Shown one piece after another: positions 51,459 through 59,460 of a stretch of DNA of 64,000 nt. The translations under genes were made by a program, and so were the position numbers. The stretch spans positions 3,224,001 through 3,288,000 of the forward strand of contig NZ_CP108095.1 in NCBI RefSeq assembly GCF_036194065.1, written 5' to 3'. Numbering within the stretch: the stretch's first letter is position 1; the number at the start of each line of letters is the position of its first letter. The notes under the pieces were generated by a model that did no database searches, was not told the DNA's origin, and saw only the letters and a list, made by a program, of their open reading frames with translations. This DNA comes from Streptomyces sp. NBC_00239 (lineage in GTDB: Bacteria > Actinomycetota > Actinomycetes > Streptomycetales > Streptomycetaceae).

Positions 51459-52301
51459 TCAGGCGTGGGTGGTGAATTCGTGGAAGTGCGGGCCGCGCAG
51501 CTTGAGCTGGGCGTGGATGTCCCCGCCGAGGCCGAAGTGCCCGATGGCGCCGCCGTAGTTCTGCTGGTAGCTCATCCACAGCACGACCACGTTGATCACC
51601 CGGTTGGCGCCGGGGGTGCCGGGCGCGGGGAACGGGTCGGGCAGGGTCGCCTGGTAGCGGGCCATGCCGTGCTCGTCGCTGTAGAAGGCGTTGGGCACCC
51701 CCAGCGGTCCCGGCCGGGTCGGCGCCTCGGGGTCGAGGTCGCGCTCCCGCAGGGACATCACGGTGTAGACGCTGTCGGGGATGAGGCCGGTGAAGGCGAA
51801 CGCGAACTCCGCGCCGCGCCCGTCGTCGGTGACGGTCACCTCCAGCTGGCCGCGGGCCTTCACCCACTGGCCGAGGGTGACGGGGCCGCGGGACCGCGGG
51901 CCGTCCTCCTGGCGCAGGTCGGGAATGGGCACCCGGTTGAGCGGGTGGCTCGGGCGGACCACCTGGTGGGCGTCCGGCCGCTGTTCGGGGGCGAACAGCA
52001 TCGGGTAGTTGTTGCAGGGCAGCGGGAGCGGCAGCGTGAACAGCTCCATCTCCTGCTCCTGCGGCCCGAGTTGGTCCGGCAGCTCGCGCACGATGGTGTA
52101 CGGGAGGTCCTGGCCGAGCGGCGGCAGCGGGCTGTCCGCGGCGACCACCGCCCGCCCCCACTCCGGTCCGGCCGCCCGGTTGATCCGCCCGATGACGACG
52201 AAGTCGCCGTTGGCGTCCACGACTTCGGCGGGCGGGTAGGCCGGGCCCTGCGTGGTGACGCTCAGGTCGTACGAGCGGCTGCGCGTCGGGCTGCCCGTCA
52301 C
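51459..52301 (-). CDS. Unrecognised protein of the AfsA cluster
   Basis: A 280-residue soluble protein; GTG at 52301 overlaps the upstream stop by four bases (GTGA). No signal peptide is seen. The middle is Pro/Arg-rich (VVRPSHPLNRVPIPDLRQED), while the C-terminal half is beta-rich with GAEFAFAFTGLIPDSVYTVM and ANRVINVVVLWMSYQQNYGG, GHFGLGGDIHAQLKLRGPHF. No catalytic motif or known domain is recognised. Translational coupling to the ABM-like gene implies joint function. Confidence 0.78.
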   Translation of the reverse strand: MTGSPTRSRSYDLSVTTQGPAYPPAEVVDANGDFVVIGRINRAAGPEWGRAVVAADSPLPPLGQDLPYTIVRELPDQLGPQEQEMELFTLPLPLPCNNYPMLFAPEQRPDAHQVVRPSHPLNRVPIPDLRQEDGPRSRGPVTLGQWVKARGQLEVTVTDDGRGAEFAFAFTGLIPDSVYTVMSLRERDLDPEAPTRPGPLGVPNAFYSDEHGMARYQATLPDPFPAPGTPGANRVINVVVLWMSYQQNYGGAIGHFGLGGDIHAQLKLRGPHFHEFTTHA

Positions 52302-52918
52302 CGGGAGACCCGCTGGTACAGCTTGGTGTAGAGGCCGCGGTCGCCACCGGTGATGTACCGGTCGCCGGCCTGCTTGACGATCTCCTGGTAGCGCGGGGAG
52401 GTGAAGACGTCGGTGTAGGCCTGCGGGTCGCAGCTGAAGCCGGACACGAACATCACGCCGGGCTCGCTGCTGAGGACCGAGTGGTAGGCGAGGAAGGTCT
52501 CGACCTCGTCGTGGGTGCGGACCACGTCGAAGATCGTCTCGTCGCGCCAGACGCGGTACGCCGCGTACTGCTCGGGCTTGACCTCGACGTGGCGCATCTG
52601 GATGTACGGAGTCGTCGGCAGCGGGGTGGCGGCCGGCTTGGGCGCCTCGACGTAGCCGAGCAGCTCGCGGCTGAAGTCGCCCGCGGCGTACGGGGCGAGC
52701 GCCTCGAACTGCCGCGCCCAGTCGGCGCGCAGGCCCTCGACCTGCTCGACGGCGTCCAGCGCCGTGAGCTCCAGCAGCGAGTCGCCGCCGAGGCTGCGGT
52801 ACAGGACACGGGCTTCGGCGCCGTGCGGGGCGGCCGGCTCCAGCCAGGCCGCGATGGCCTGGTCGACGTGGCCCGGCTTGACGTCGAGCTCGGAGGTGAC
52901 GATGAGGGATGCGGACAC
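52298..52918 (-). CDS. ABM/NIPSNAP-like double-domain protein
   Basis: A 206-residue protein; GTG at 52918 (VSASLIVTSELDVKPG) follows CAGGAGC. Two halves each look like a ferredoxin-like dimeric barrel: SASLIVTSELDVKPGHVDQA with ARVLYRSLGGDSLLELTALD, and IQMRHVEVKPEQYAAYRVWR with GVMFVSGFSCDPQAYTDVFT. Antibiotic-biosynthesis monooxygenase and EthD-type proteins share this pattern and act on small aromatic or lactone substrates. The assignment is by fold pattern only. It is 250 bp downstream of the phosphatase gene. Confidence 0.72.
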   Translation of the reverse strand: MSASLIVTSELDVKPGHVDQAIAAWLEPAAPHGAEARVLYRSLGGDSLLELTALDAVEQVEGLRADWARQFEALAPYAAGDFSRELLGYVEAPKPAATPLPTTPYIQMRHVEVKPEQYAAYRVWRDETIFDVVRTHDEVETFLAYHSVLSSEPGVMFVSGFSCDPQAYTDVFTSPRYQEIVKQAGDRYITGGDRGLYTKLYQRVSR

Positions 52919-53117
52919 GGTGGTGCTCCTGATGTGAGTGGGTGCGGCGGAGTGCCTGGGTGGTGCGGTGGCGTGTGTGGGTGGTGCGGCGCACCGGCCG
53001 TCCTGGCGGCCTGCCGTACGGGCGGCCTGCCGTACGGGCGGCCTGCCGTACGGGCGGGCCGGCGCGGGTGGACGCGGGTGGACGCGAAGCGGCACGGGAT
53101 CAGTGCCGGCCGGGCGC

Positions 53118-53189
53118 GGGTCAGTGCGCGACGGCGGGCGCGGGTCAGTGCGCGACGGCGGGCGCGGGTCAGTGCGCGACGGCGGGGGC
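53118..53189. repeat. Triplicated 24-bp unit over the 3' end of the HAD gene
   Basis: Three 24-bp copies beginning gggtcagtgcgcgacggcgg at 53118, 53142 and 53166. The third includes the phosphatase stop codon (53169-53171), so the gene end has been copied twice downstream. A second small array of cggcctgccgtacggg units lies close by, around 53005-53055, in the same 250-bp gap. Confidence 0.85.
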
Positions 53190-53876
53190 GGCCAGTCGGC
53201 GCCAGCCGCGCTGGGCGGCGATCTCCGCCATGCGCGGGTCGTCGCCGACCACGACCCCGCGCCCGACGGCTTCGAGCAGCGGCAGGTCGCTGAGGTGGTC
53301 GCCGTACGCGACGCACGCCTCGGGGGCCAGGCCGTGGCGGGCCGTGTAGGCCCGGGCGGCGCGCGCCTTGGCGGCGCCGATCATCGGCTCGTGGATCTCG
53401 CCGGTGAGCAGGCCGCCGCGGACCACGACCCGGGAGCCGTGCGCCTCGGTGGCACCGAGCCGCTCGGCGAGCGGTTCGAGGCAGGCGTGGAAGGAACCGG
53501 ACAGCAGCACGGTCGGGGTGCCGCGCCGCCGGTGTTCGCCGTGTTCGGCGACGGCGGGCCGGATCCAGAAGGTGTCGGACTCGGCCTCGCGGGCGGCCCA
53601 GGACCGGCCCAGCCGGGTCAGCAGCGCGGCGGACTCGCCGGCGTAGAAGCGGTAGTAGGCGCGGTTGACGTCCTCGCGGGCCGCCCCCATGGCCGCCATG
53701 CCGGTGAGTTCGCCGTTGAGCCGCTCGTACACGTCGGGGGTCTCGCCGCGTTCGGCGAGGTAGAAGGCGAGGAAGCGGAACATGCTCTTGACCGAGATCA
53801 GCGTCTCGTCGACGTCGAAGAACGCGGCCCGGGCCGGCGGCAGCGGGTGCCGTGCCGCCGTGCGGGGTTCAGACAC
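53169..53876 (-). CDS. HAD-IB family hydrolase (SerB-like phosphatase)
   Basis: A 235-residue cytoplasmic phosphatase; GTG at 53876 lies within the end of the AfsA gene (eight-base overlap) after AGGACC. HAD motifs: I AAFFDVDETLI, II VLLSGSF, III/IV GAAKARAA and ACVAYGDHLSDLPLLEAVG. A helical cap lies between I and II (FRFLAFYLAERGETPDVYER). After AfsA condensation in gamma-butyrolactone synthesis a phosphate must be removed, so this is the likely step. The last codons sit in a 24-bp repeat. Confidence 0.9.
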   Translation of the reverse strand: MSEPRTAARHPLPPARAAFFDVDETLISVKSMFRFLAFYLAERGETPDVYERLNGELTGMAAMGAAREDVNRAYYRFYAGESAALLTRLGRSWAAREAESDTFWIRPAVAEHGEHRRRGTPTVLLSGSFHACLEPLAERLGATEAHGSRVVVRGGLLTGEIHEPMIGAAKARAARAYTARHGLAPEACVAYGDHLSDLPLLEAVGRGVVVGDDPRMAEIAAQRGWRRLAAPAVAH

Positions 53877-54678
53877 CGACGAGGTCCTGCCCGGCCGGGG
53901 CGGCCACACCGGCACCGGCGTCGGCGCGCTGCGCGAGGTGCTCGACGGCGTGGCGGGCCCGCTTGCCCTCCTTGGCCTTGATGACGTGGCTGTCGAAGGC
54001 GGTGAACGCGACCCGGGTGACGGAGGCGCGGCGGCCCGCCTGGACCACCCCGATCTCGACGGTGAAGGACAGCCGCGAGGGGTCGTCGATGCGCTGGTCC
54101 TCGATGCGGTACTCGATGGTGGCGTCGAGCGGGAACAGGAAGTTCTCGAAGTCCGTGTTCATGGACTCGATGACGAAGTAGTAGTTCCGCTCGGGGTGCC
54201 GGCTGGCGAAGTAGCGCTCGCTGACGGCGAGGAACATCTGGCGGGCGGCCTCGATGGCCACCATGCCCTGGATGTGCTGGCCGGTCTGGTGGTCGAGCAG
54301 CAGTTCGTTGTCGTTGTGCACGCGCAGCGAGGCGCGGAAGAAGGCGTCGTCGACCTGGTGCAGGTCGGCGATGAGCGCGTTGGACTCCAGGCACTTGTGC
54401 ACCTCGCCGCGGCCGGCGAGGACGGTGGCCGGCAGGTGCGCGCGCAGCCGGCTGGCGAGGCCGTGGCGGCGGATCTGCTCGCGGACGAGGTCCCACTCGA
54501 AGGCGGTGACGCCCTGCGCGGCCTGGACCAGTACGGGGTCCCCGGCCTCGGCGTAGGTGCCGGTCTGGAGGTCCGCGAGGAACTGGGTGACGGTGCTGAC
54601 GTCATCCTGGGCGGAGAAACCGGCAAACCGGTCCCCTACGAGAAATACCGTCTGAATTGGCGCGATTGTTGCAGTCAT
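53869..54678 (-). CDS. AfsA-family gamma-butyrolactone synthase homologue
   Basis: A 269-residue protein with GGGAGTGAGC before ATG at 54678. Two hotdog-like A-factor domains are visible. The first has EVHKCLESNALIADLHQVDD and LRVHNDNELLLDHQTGQHIQ, then GMVAIEAARQMFLAVSERYF. The second has EYRIEDQRIDDPSRLSFTVE and VTRVAFTAFDSHVIKAKE. AfsA proteins condense a beta-ketoacyl-ACP with dihydroxyacetone phosphate. This one lacks the long N-terminus of AfsA itself and reads LLLDHQTGQHIQG where the classical family has a His-rich block, so its substrate may differ. It leads the operon. Confidence 0.85.
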   Translation of the reverse strand: MTATIAPIQTVFLVGDRFAGFSAQDDVSTVTQFLADLQTGTYAEAGDPVLVQAAQGVTAFEWDLVREQIRRHGLASRLRAHLPATVLAGRGEVHKCLESNALIADLHQVDDAFFRASLRVHNDNELLLDHQTGQHIQGMVAIEAARQMFLAVSERYFASRHPERNYYFVIESMNTDFENFLFPLDATIEYRIEDQRIDDPSRLSFTVEIGVVQAGRRASVTRVAFTAFDSHVIKAKEGKRARHAVEHLAQRADAGAGVAAPAGQDLVGV

Positions 54679-54743
54679 GCTCACTCCCGGACCCTTCGTA
54701 CGTCGGCGGACATGGATCAAGGTAGGCCGACGGAGGAGCCGAA

Positions 54744-54792
54744 GCAACCATCTAGTTGGTTCTTTGTCACGTCGAACCAACTAGATGGTTGC
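54744..54792. promoter_or_regulatory. Paired palindromic operators between afsA-like and tetR genes
   Basis: Two 19-base arms (54744-54762 and 54774-54792) are exact inverted copies separated by 11 bases. Each arm is itself a near-palindrome aacca(t)ctag(t)tggtt with CTAG at its centre. The arrangement gives one TetR-type site for each transcript, over the divergent start regions. Confidence 0.85.
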
Positions 54793-54823
54793 TCGGGTGT
54801 CGCGGATACGGGATCCTTGGGGC

Positions 54824-55429
54824 ATGCCCCTCCAGAAGTCACAGATCACGCGCCGCAAGCTGATCGACACCGCCCGCGCGGAGTTCGCCGAACACGGCAT
54901 CGCGGGCGCGCGCGTCGACCGCATCGCCGAGCACTCGGGCGTCAACAAGCAGCGCATCTATGCCTACTTCGGCAACAAGGAAGGCCTCTTCGCCGCCGTC
55001 ATCAGCGACACGTACGAGGAACTCGGCCGCCAGGTCCCCGTCCCCGACACCATCGAGGGCATGCGCCGCTACGTCGGGGCGGTCTTCGACTACCACGCCG
55101 CCAACAGCGACCTCGTGCGGCTGCTCGCTTGGGAAGGGCTGCACTACGGCTCGAACGACTTCCCGGGCCGGGAGGAGCGCCAGGCCTACTACGTGCACAA
55201 GAGCGCCGCGTTCAGCGACGCCCTCGGCATCGACTCCCCCACCGAGGCCGCGCACCTCCTCTTCAGCCTCATCGCCATGGCGTCCTGGCCCTTCGTCGTG
55301 GAACAGCAGCGCCGCCTCATGACCGAACCCCCGGCCGTACCGGGCGGCGGCCGCGAACTCCTCCGCGAAAGCATCACCCACTACGGCCGGACCCTGATCG
55401 ACTCCCTCTCCACCCCAACCAAAACCTGA
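54824..55429 (+). CDS. TetR family regulator, divergent from the AfsA homologue
   Basis: A 201-residue regulator from ATG at 54824 (MPLQKSQITRRKL). The helix-turn-helix domain reads KLIDTARAEFAEHGIAGARV, DRIAEHSGVNKQRIYAYFGN, KEGLFAAVI. The C-terminal domain (YHAANSDLVRLLAWEGLHYG, AAHLLFSLIAMASWPFVVEQ) is TetR_C-like and unlike ArpA-type butyrolactone receptors. It should bind the paired operators upstream, repressing itself and the AfsA operon until an inducer, perhaps the operon product, is present. Confidence 0.93.
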   Translation: MPLQKSQITRRKLIDTARAEFAEHGIAGARVDRIAEHSGVNKQRIYAYFGNKEGLFAAVISDTYEELGRQVPVPDTIEGMRRYVGAVFDYHAANSDLVRLLAWEGLHYGSNDFPGREERQAYYVHKSAAFSDALGIDSPTEAAHLLFSLIAMASWPFVVEQQRRLMTEPPAVPGGGRELLRESITHYGRTLIDSLSTPTKT

Positions 55430-55472
55430 AGCCCCCCACCCCCGGCCCCGCCAAACCCAAGCCCCGCCAACC

Positions 55473-55656
55473 CAGCCCCGCCGGCGTTCGACGCGCAGGG
55501 CAAGGGCGGAGCCCCACCCAGCCCCGCCGACGCTTGAGGCGCGGGGTCCGGGGCGGAGCCCCACCCAGCCCCGCCGGCGTTTGAGGCGCGGGGTCCGGGG
55601 CGGAGCCCCACCCAGCCCCGCCGGCGTTTGAGGCGCGGGGTCCGGGGCGGAGCCCC
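55473..55656. repeat. Four tandem dispersed palindromic repeats
   Basis: Copies at about 55473-55514, 55518-55562, 55565-55609 and 55612-55656 in a 47-bp period; the last two are nearly identical (cagccccgccggcgtttga, ggcgcggggtccggggcgg, agcccc). They fill the left half of the 460-bp gap. The remainder, 55657-55888, has no gene; short GC-poor patches there may hold the aminotransferase promoter. Confidence 0.9.
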
Positions 55657-55888
55657 GAAAGGCGGGGCCCGGACTCCCGAAGGTGACGAGGGCAACACCG
55701 GCACCACGGTCCGCCCGCGGACCCACGCATTCCGCAGGCCGGAGCACACACACGCACCCGCTTTCGAAGGAGGGACCCGCCCACCACCCCCGTCTCGCGC
55801 GAAATGGGACATTTCACCGGCCCGGCGGCGGGCCCCGACCGGGCCAAAAGCCTGGGCGACCCGCCGCGCGGGCCCGTAAGCTCCCGTC

Positions 55889-57100
55889 ATGCAGGTGATC
55901 CAGTCAACGAAGCTCGCCAATGTCTGCTACGAAATTCGCGGCCCGGTCCTCGAAGAGGCCATGCGGCTCGAAGCAGCAGGTCATCGCATCCTCAAGCTGA
56001 ACACGGGCAACCCCGCGGCATTCGGTTTCGAGTGCCCGCCCGAGATCCTCGAGGACATGCTCCGCAACCTGGGCAGCGCCCACGGGTACGGGGACGCGAA
56101 GGGGCTGCTCTCCGCGCGCCGCGCGGTCATGCAGCACTACCAGACCAAGGGCATCGACCTGGACGTCGAGGACATCTACCTCGGCAACGGCGTCTCCGAG
56201 CTGATCCAGATGTCCATGCAGGCGCTGCTGGACGACGGCGACGAGGTGCTGGTCCCGGCCCCGGACTACCCGCTGTGGACGGCCTCCGTCAGCCTGGCCG
56301 GCGGCACCGCCGTGCACTACCGGTGCGACGAGCAGTCCGACTGGATGCCGGACCTCGCCGACATCGAGCGCAAGATCACCGACCGCACCCGCGCCATGGT
56401 GATCATCAACCCGAACAACCCCACCGGCGCCGTCTACGACGACGAGATGCTGCGCGGCCTCACCGACATCGCCCGCCGCCACAACCTGGTGGTCTGCTCG
56501 GACGAGATCTACGACCGGATCCTCTACGACGGCGCCACGCACACGAACACCGCGGCGATCGCGCCCGACCTGCTCTGCCTGACCTTCAACGGGCTCTCGA
56601 AGAACTACCGCGTCGCCGGCTACCGGGCCGGCTGGATGGCGGTCTGCGGCCCGAAGAAGAACGCCGCGTCGTACATCGAGGGCCTGACGATCCTGGCGAA
56701 CATGCGGCTCTGCGCCAACATGCCCTCCCAGCACGCCATCGCCACCGCCCTGGGCGGCCGGCAGTCCATCGTGGACCTGGTCCTGCCCGGCGGCCGACTG
56801 ATGGAGCAGCGGGACACGGCGTACGACCTGCTGACGCAGATCCCGGGCATCAGCTGCGTGAAGCCCAAGGGCGCGCTGTACCTCTTCCCGAAGCTCGACC
56901 CGGCAGTCTACAAGATCAAGGACGACCGCCAGATGGTCCTCGACCTGCTCAGGGCCGAGAAGATCATGGTCGTGCACGGCACCGGCTTCAACTGGCCCGA
57001 GCCCGACCACTTCCGGATCGTCACGCTGCCCAACGCCAAGGACCTCGCCGACGCCGTCACCCGGATCGGCACGTTCCTCGACGGGTACGGACAGCCGTAG
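55889..57100 (+). CDS. PLP-dependent aminotransferase (AlaT-like)
   Basis: A 403-residue class I aminotransferase. Recognition: KLNTGNPAAFGFECPPEILE, GYGDAKGLLSARRAVMQHYQ, DYPLWTASVSLAGG, IINPNNPTGAVYD, YDRILYDGATH and the PLP lysine in FNGLSKNYRVAGYRAGW, with the C-terminal Arg in DHFRIVTLP. These match the alanine transaminase AlaA/AlaT group, which interconverts alanine and pyruvate. It is monocistronic and read outward from repeat DNA. Confidence 0.94.
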   Translation: MQVIQSTKLANVCYEIRGPVLEEAMRLEAAGHRILKLNTGNPAAFGFECPPEILEDMLRNLGSAHGYGDAKGLLSARRAVMQHYQTKGIDLDVEDIYLGNGVSELIQMSMQALLDDGDEVLVPAPDYPLWTASVSLAGGTAVHYRCDEQSDWMPDLADIERKITDRTRAMVIINPNNPTGAVYDDEMLRGLTDIARRHNLVVCSDEIYDRILYDGATHTNTAAIAPDLLCLTFNGLSKNYRVAGYRAGWMAVCGPKKNAASYIEGLTILANMRLCANMPSQHAIATALGGRQSIVDLVLPGGRLMEQRDTAYDLLTQIPGISCVKPKGALYLFPKLDPAVYKIKDDRQMVLDLLRAEKIMVVHGTGFNWPEPDHFRIVTLPNAKDLADAVTRIGTFLDGYGQP

Positions 57101-57225
57101 GACCAGCCCTTCGCGCCCGCCGGCCGCGCGTTCGGGTGACGTGCGGTCCTGGATTCTGGACTCATCTCTACTTTAGAACCAATCCAATGTAGGATGGTCT
57201 CCTGCCCGCTGCCAGGAGGCCATCC

Positions 57226-57615
57226 ATGTACGAGCCGACACGCACCAAGCCGGGGCACGGCCTGCCCGGCCGCGCCGCTCATACGGCCGACTTCCCGCAC
57301 CGCACCCGCGGCGAGGAGCTGGACATCCAGCTCGCCGGACACCTGGCCGCCCTGCTCGCGCTCACCGACGAGCTCGGCCTCGACGAGCCCGCCGAGGCCA
57401 TCGCCCGCCAGGTCGCCCGCCTGCGCGGCGCGCCGCCGGCCCGGCACGCCGGACACACCCGCGACAACACCGTCACCCTGCACCGCCGTGCCCACGACAC
57501 GGCAGCCCGCGCCCTGCTCGTCGCCGCCTCCCGCGCCGACACCTCGGTGGCGATCCTCGCCGCCGAGCGCATGGACGCGCACACCGCCGCGCTGGAACTC
57601 GCCGCGGCCTCCTGA
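57226..57615 (+). CDS. Small soluble protein of unknown function
   Basis: A 129-residue protein with CCAGGAGGCC before ATG. It is helical throughout (ELDIQLAGHLAALLALTDEL, IARQVARLRG, ALLVAASRADTSVAILAAER). Upstream, 57150-57200 is unusually A+T-rich for this DNA (atctctactttagaaccaat, then ccaatgtaggat), which suggests a strong promoter. No family is recognised. Confidence 0.72.
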   Translation: MYEPTRTKPGHGLPGRAAHTADFPHRTRGEELDIQLAGHLAALLALTDELGLDEPAEAIARQVARLRGAPPARHAGHTRDNTVTLHRRAHDTAARALLVAASRADTSVAILAAERMDAHTAALELAAAS

Positions 57616-57758
57616 ACGGCCCCGGTCCGGGGCCGCGGAGGCTCCGGACCGGGAGCCATGACGCGCGCCCGCCGCACGGCCCGGCCCGCTTCCGGCCCGA
57701 CGCGCGACCCCCGGACCCGCGCACGGCCCGCGCCCGCCGCACGAGCGGCAGCACCGCC

Positions 57759-58232
57759 TCACGGCACGGCCCGCTCCAGCACCACCGAGCTGACCCCGCA
57801 GTACGGGACCACGCCCGCCGCCCACACCGGGCCCCGCACCTCACGGCCGGCCGACCCGCGCGGCGCCAGGTCCACCACCGCGTCCCGGCCCGACTCCCCC
57901 GGCTTCCCGGCGTCCCGGCGGAACTCCACGGTCACCACGTACCGCGCCGGCTGCGCCCGCCGGCTGGTGACCCGTATGTCCGCGACCACCCGCCGGCTCG
58001 CCGGATCGACCCGGCAGCCCGTCAGCGTCACGTCCTGCGCGACGGGCGGTGGCGGCGCCGCCTGCGGCCGCGGCTGCGGCCGGGGCCCGATCGCCGCCCA
58101 GGAGTAGAGCACGAACGGCGCGAACACCAGCAGCGCGGCGACCAGCACCAGAGCGACCTGCCAGCCCAGCCATTCCCCGGATTTCGCGCCGGGCCGCGCG
58201 TCCCGGCGCGCGCCGGGTCTGTCGTACGACAT
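57759..58232 (-). CDS. Single-pass membrane protein
   Basis: A 157-residue protein; ATG at 58232 (MSYDRPGARRD) is chosen, though a GTG seven codons earlier is possible. One helix lies near 28-52 (WQVALVLVAALLVFAPFVLY). The outer part has Pro-rich (PRPQPRPQAAPPPPVA) and beta-sandwich-like portions, with cysteines in TGCRVDP and VPYCGVS. It is divergent from the TelA cassette and may be unrelated. Confidence 0.68.
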   Translation of the reverse strand: MSYDRPGARRDARPGAKSGEWLGWQVALVLVAALLVFAPFVLYSWAAIGPRPQPRPQAAPPPPVAQDVTLTGCRVDPASRRVVADIRVTSRRAQPARYVVTVEFRRDAGKPGESGRDAVVDLAPRGSAGREVRGPVWAAGVVPYCGVSSVVLERAVP

Positions 58233-58354
58233 GGACCGATCATTCCCAGCCACCGCCGCACGACACCGCCCGGCTTCGGAATAGGGACTGCTTCGTCACC
58301 CGGCGTTCACTCAACTCCGCCAGGAATGTGGGTTTCCGCGAGCACGCTGCCCCC

Positions 58355-59443
58355 GTGAGACGCATCCTGGGAATCGTCCTGGCGATCGTGCTGATCGGCG
58401 GCGTGGCAGCAGCCGTCATCGCGGGTCGCGGAGGTCAGGGCACGGGCGGCACGGCAACGAAGACCGTCCGCGGAATCATCGGTTCGGAGAAGAGCGAGTT
58501 CTTCACGGACCCCGACGTGGTGAAAGCCCTTGCTGCCAAGGGATACACCGTCGAGACCGAGACGTCCGGCTCGTGGGCGATGGACCGGCTCCCCCTCAAG
58601 GAGTACGACTTCGCCTTCCCGAGCAGCGGCGAGCCCGCCAAGCGGATCCTCGCCAAGGCGGGACTGAAGGCGGCGCAGGCCGCCCGGCCGTTCTACTCGC
58701 CGCTCGTCGTCATCACCCGCGGCAACGCCGCCAAGGTGCTCGCCGACAACGGACTGGTCACCCTCACCGGCAAGAACACCGGCACCCTCGACATGGGCGC
58801 CTACCTCGACGCCGCCGCCGAGGACCGCAGCTGGCAGCAGCTCAAGGGCTCGTCCGCCCACGCCGAGCTGACCGGCACGGTGTTCGTGAAGACCACCGAC
58901 CCCGCCAGCTCCAACTCCGGCGCGCTCTGGCTCGCCGCCGCGTCCAACGTCGCCAACGGCAGCAGGGCCGTCGCCGACGACCGGGCCGTCAAGGCCACCG
59001 CGCCCCTGATGCGCAAGCTCTTCTCCGTCCAGGGCGCCCTCGCGCCCAGCACCGACGAGCCCTTCCGTGACTTCATCAGCGGCGCCGGCGACCCGCTGAT
59101 CCTCGTCTACGAGTCCCAGATCGCCGCCCTGCTGCTCCAGCACCAGGACCCGGGCGACATGGTCGTGCTCTACCCGGACACCACCGTCAACAGCGACCAC
59201 ACCCTGGTCCCCCTCAACGACGAGGCCGAGGGGCTCGGCGAACTCCTCACCACCGACAAGGAGCTCCGCGAGCTGGCCGTCAAGCACGGCTTCCGCCCGC
59301 AGGGCGCCTTCTCCGAGTTCCTCACCGCCACCGCCCCGCACTCCGCCTTCCTCAACCGGAAGCTGGCCGGAATCCGCCAGGTGTCCGCGCCGACCCTCCC
59401 CGTCCTGCAGGCGCTCGCGCAGCAGGCCACCGGCAAGAACTGA
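58355..59443 (+). CDS. Membrane-anchored solute-binding-like protein of the TelA cassette
   Basis: A 362-residue protein; GTG at 58355 (VRRILGIVLAIVLIGG). An uncleaved helix (about 4-24) anchors a periplasmic-binding-like fold: TVRGIIGSEKSEFFTDPDVV, PLKEYDFAFPSSGEPAKRIL, FYSPLVVITRGNAAKVLADN, KTTDPASSNSGALWLAAASN and DPLILVYESQIAALLLQ. It resembles the binding-protein domain of the VWA protein encoded two genes on. The gap to the telA-like gene is 17 bp. A ligand cannot be read. Confidence 0.82.
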   Translation: MRRILGIVLAIVLIGGVAAAVIAGRGGQGTGGTATKTVRGIIGSEKSEFFTDPDVVKALAAKGYTVETETSGSWAMDRLPLKEYDFAFPSSGEPAKRILAKAGLKAAQAARPFYSPLVVITRGNAAKVLADNGLVTLTGKNTGTLDMGAYLDAAAEDRSWQQLKGSSAHAELTGTVFVKTTDPASSNSGALWLAAASNVANGSRAVADDRAVKATAPLMRKLFSVQGALAPSTDEPFRDFISGAGDPLILVYESQIAALLLQHQDPGDMVVLYPDTTVNSDHTLVPLNDEAEGLGELLTTDKELRELAVKHGFRPQGAFSEFLTATAPHSAFLNRKLAGIRQVSAPTLPVLQALAQQATGKN

Positions 59444-59460
59444 AGGGCAGGACGCCACTC

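Noticed and set aside
54824..55429. ArpA-type gamma-butyrolactone receptor
   Set aside because: The DNA-binding domain and C-terminus do not resemble the ArpA/ScbR group; it is a general TetR protein that happens to sit beside an AfsA homologue.
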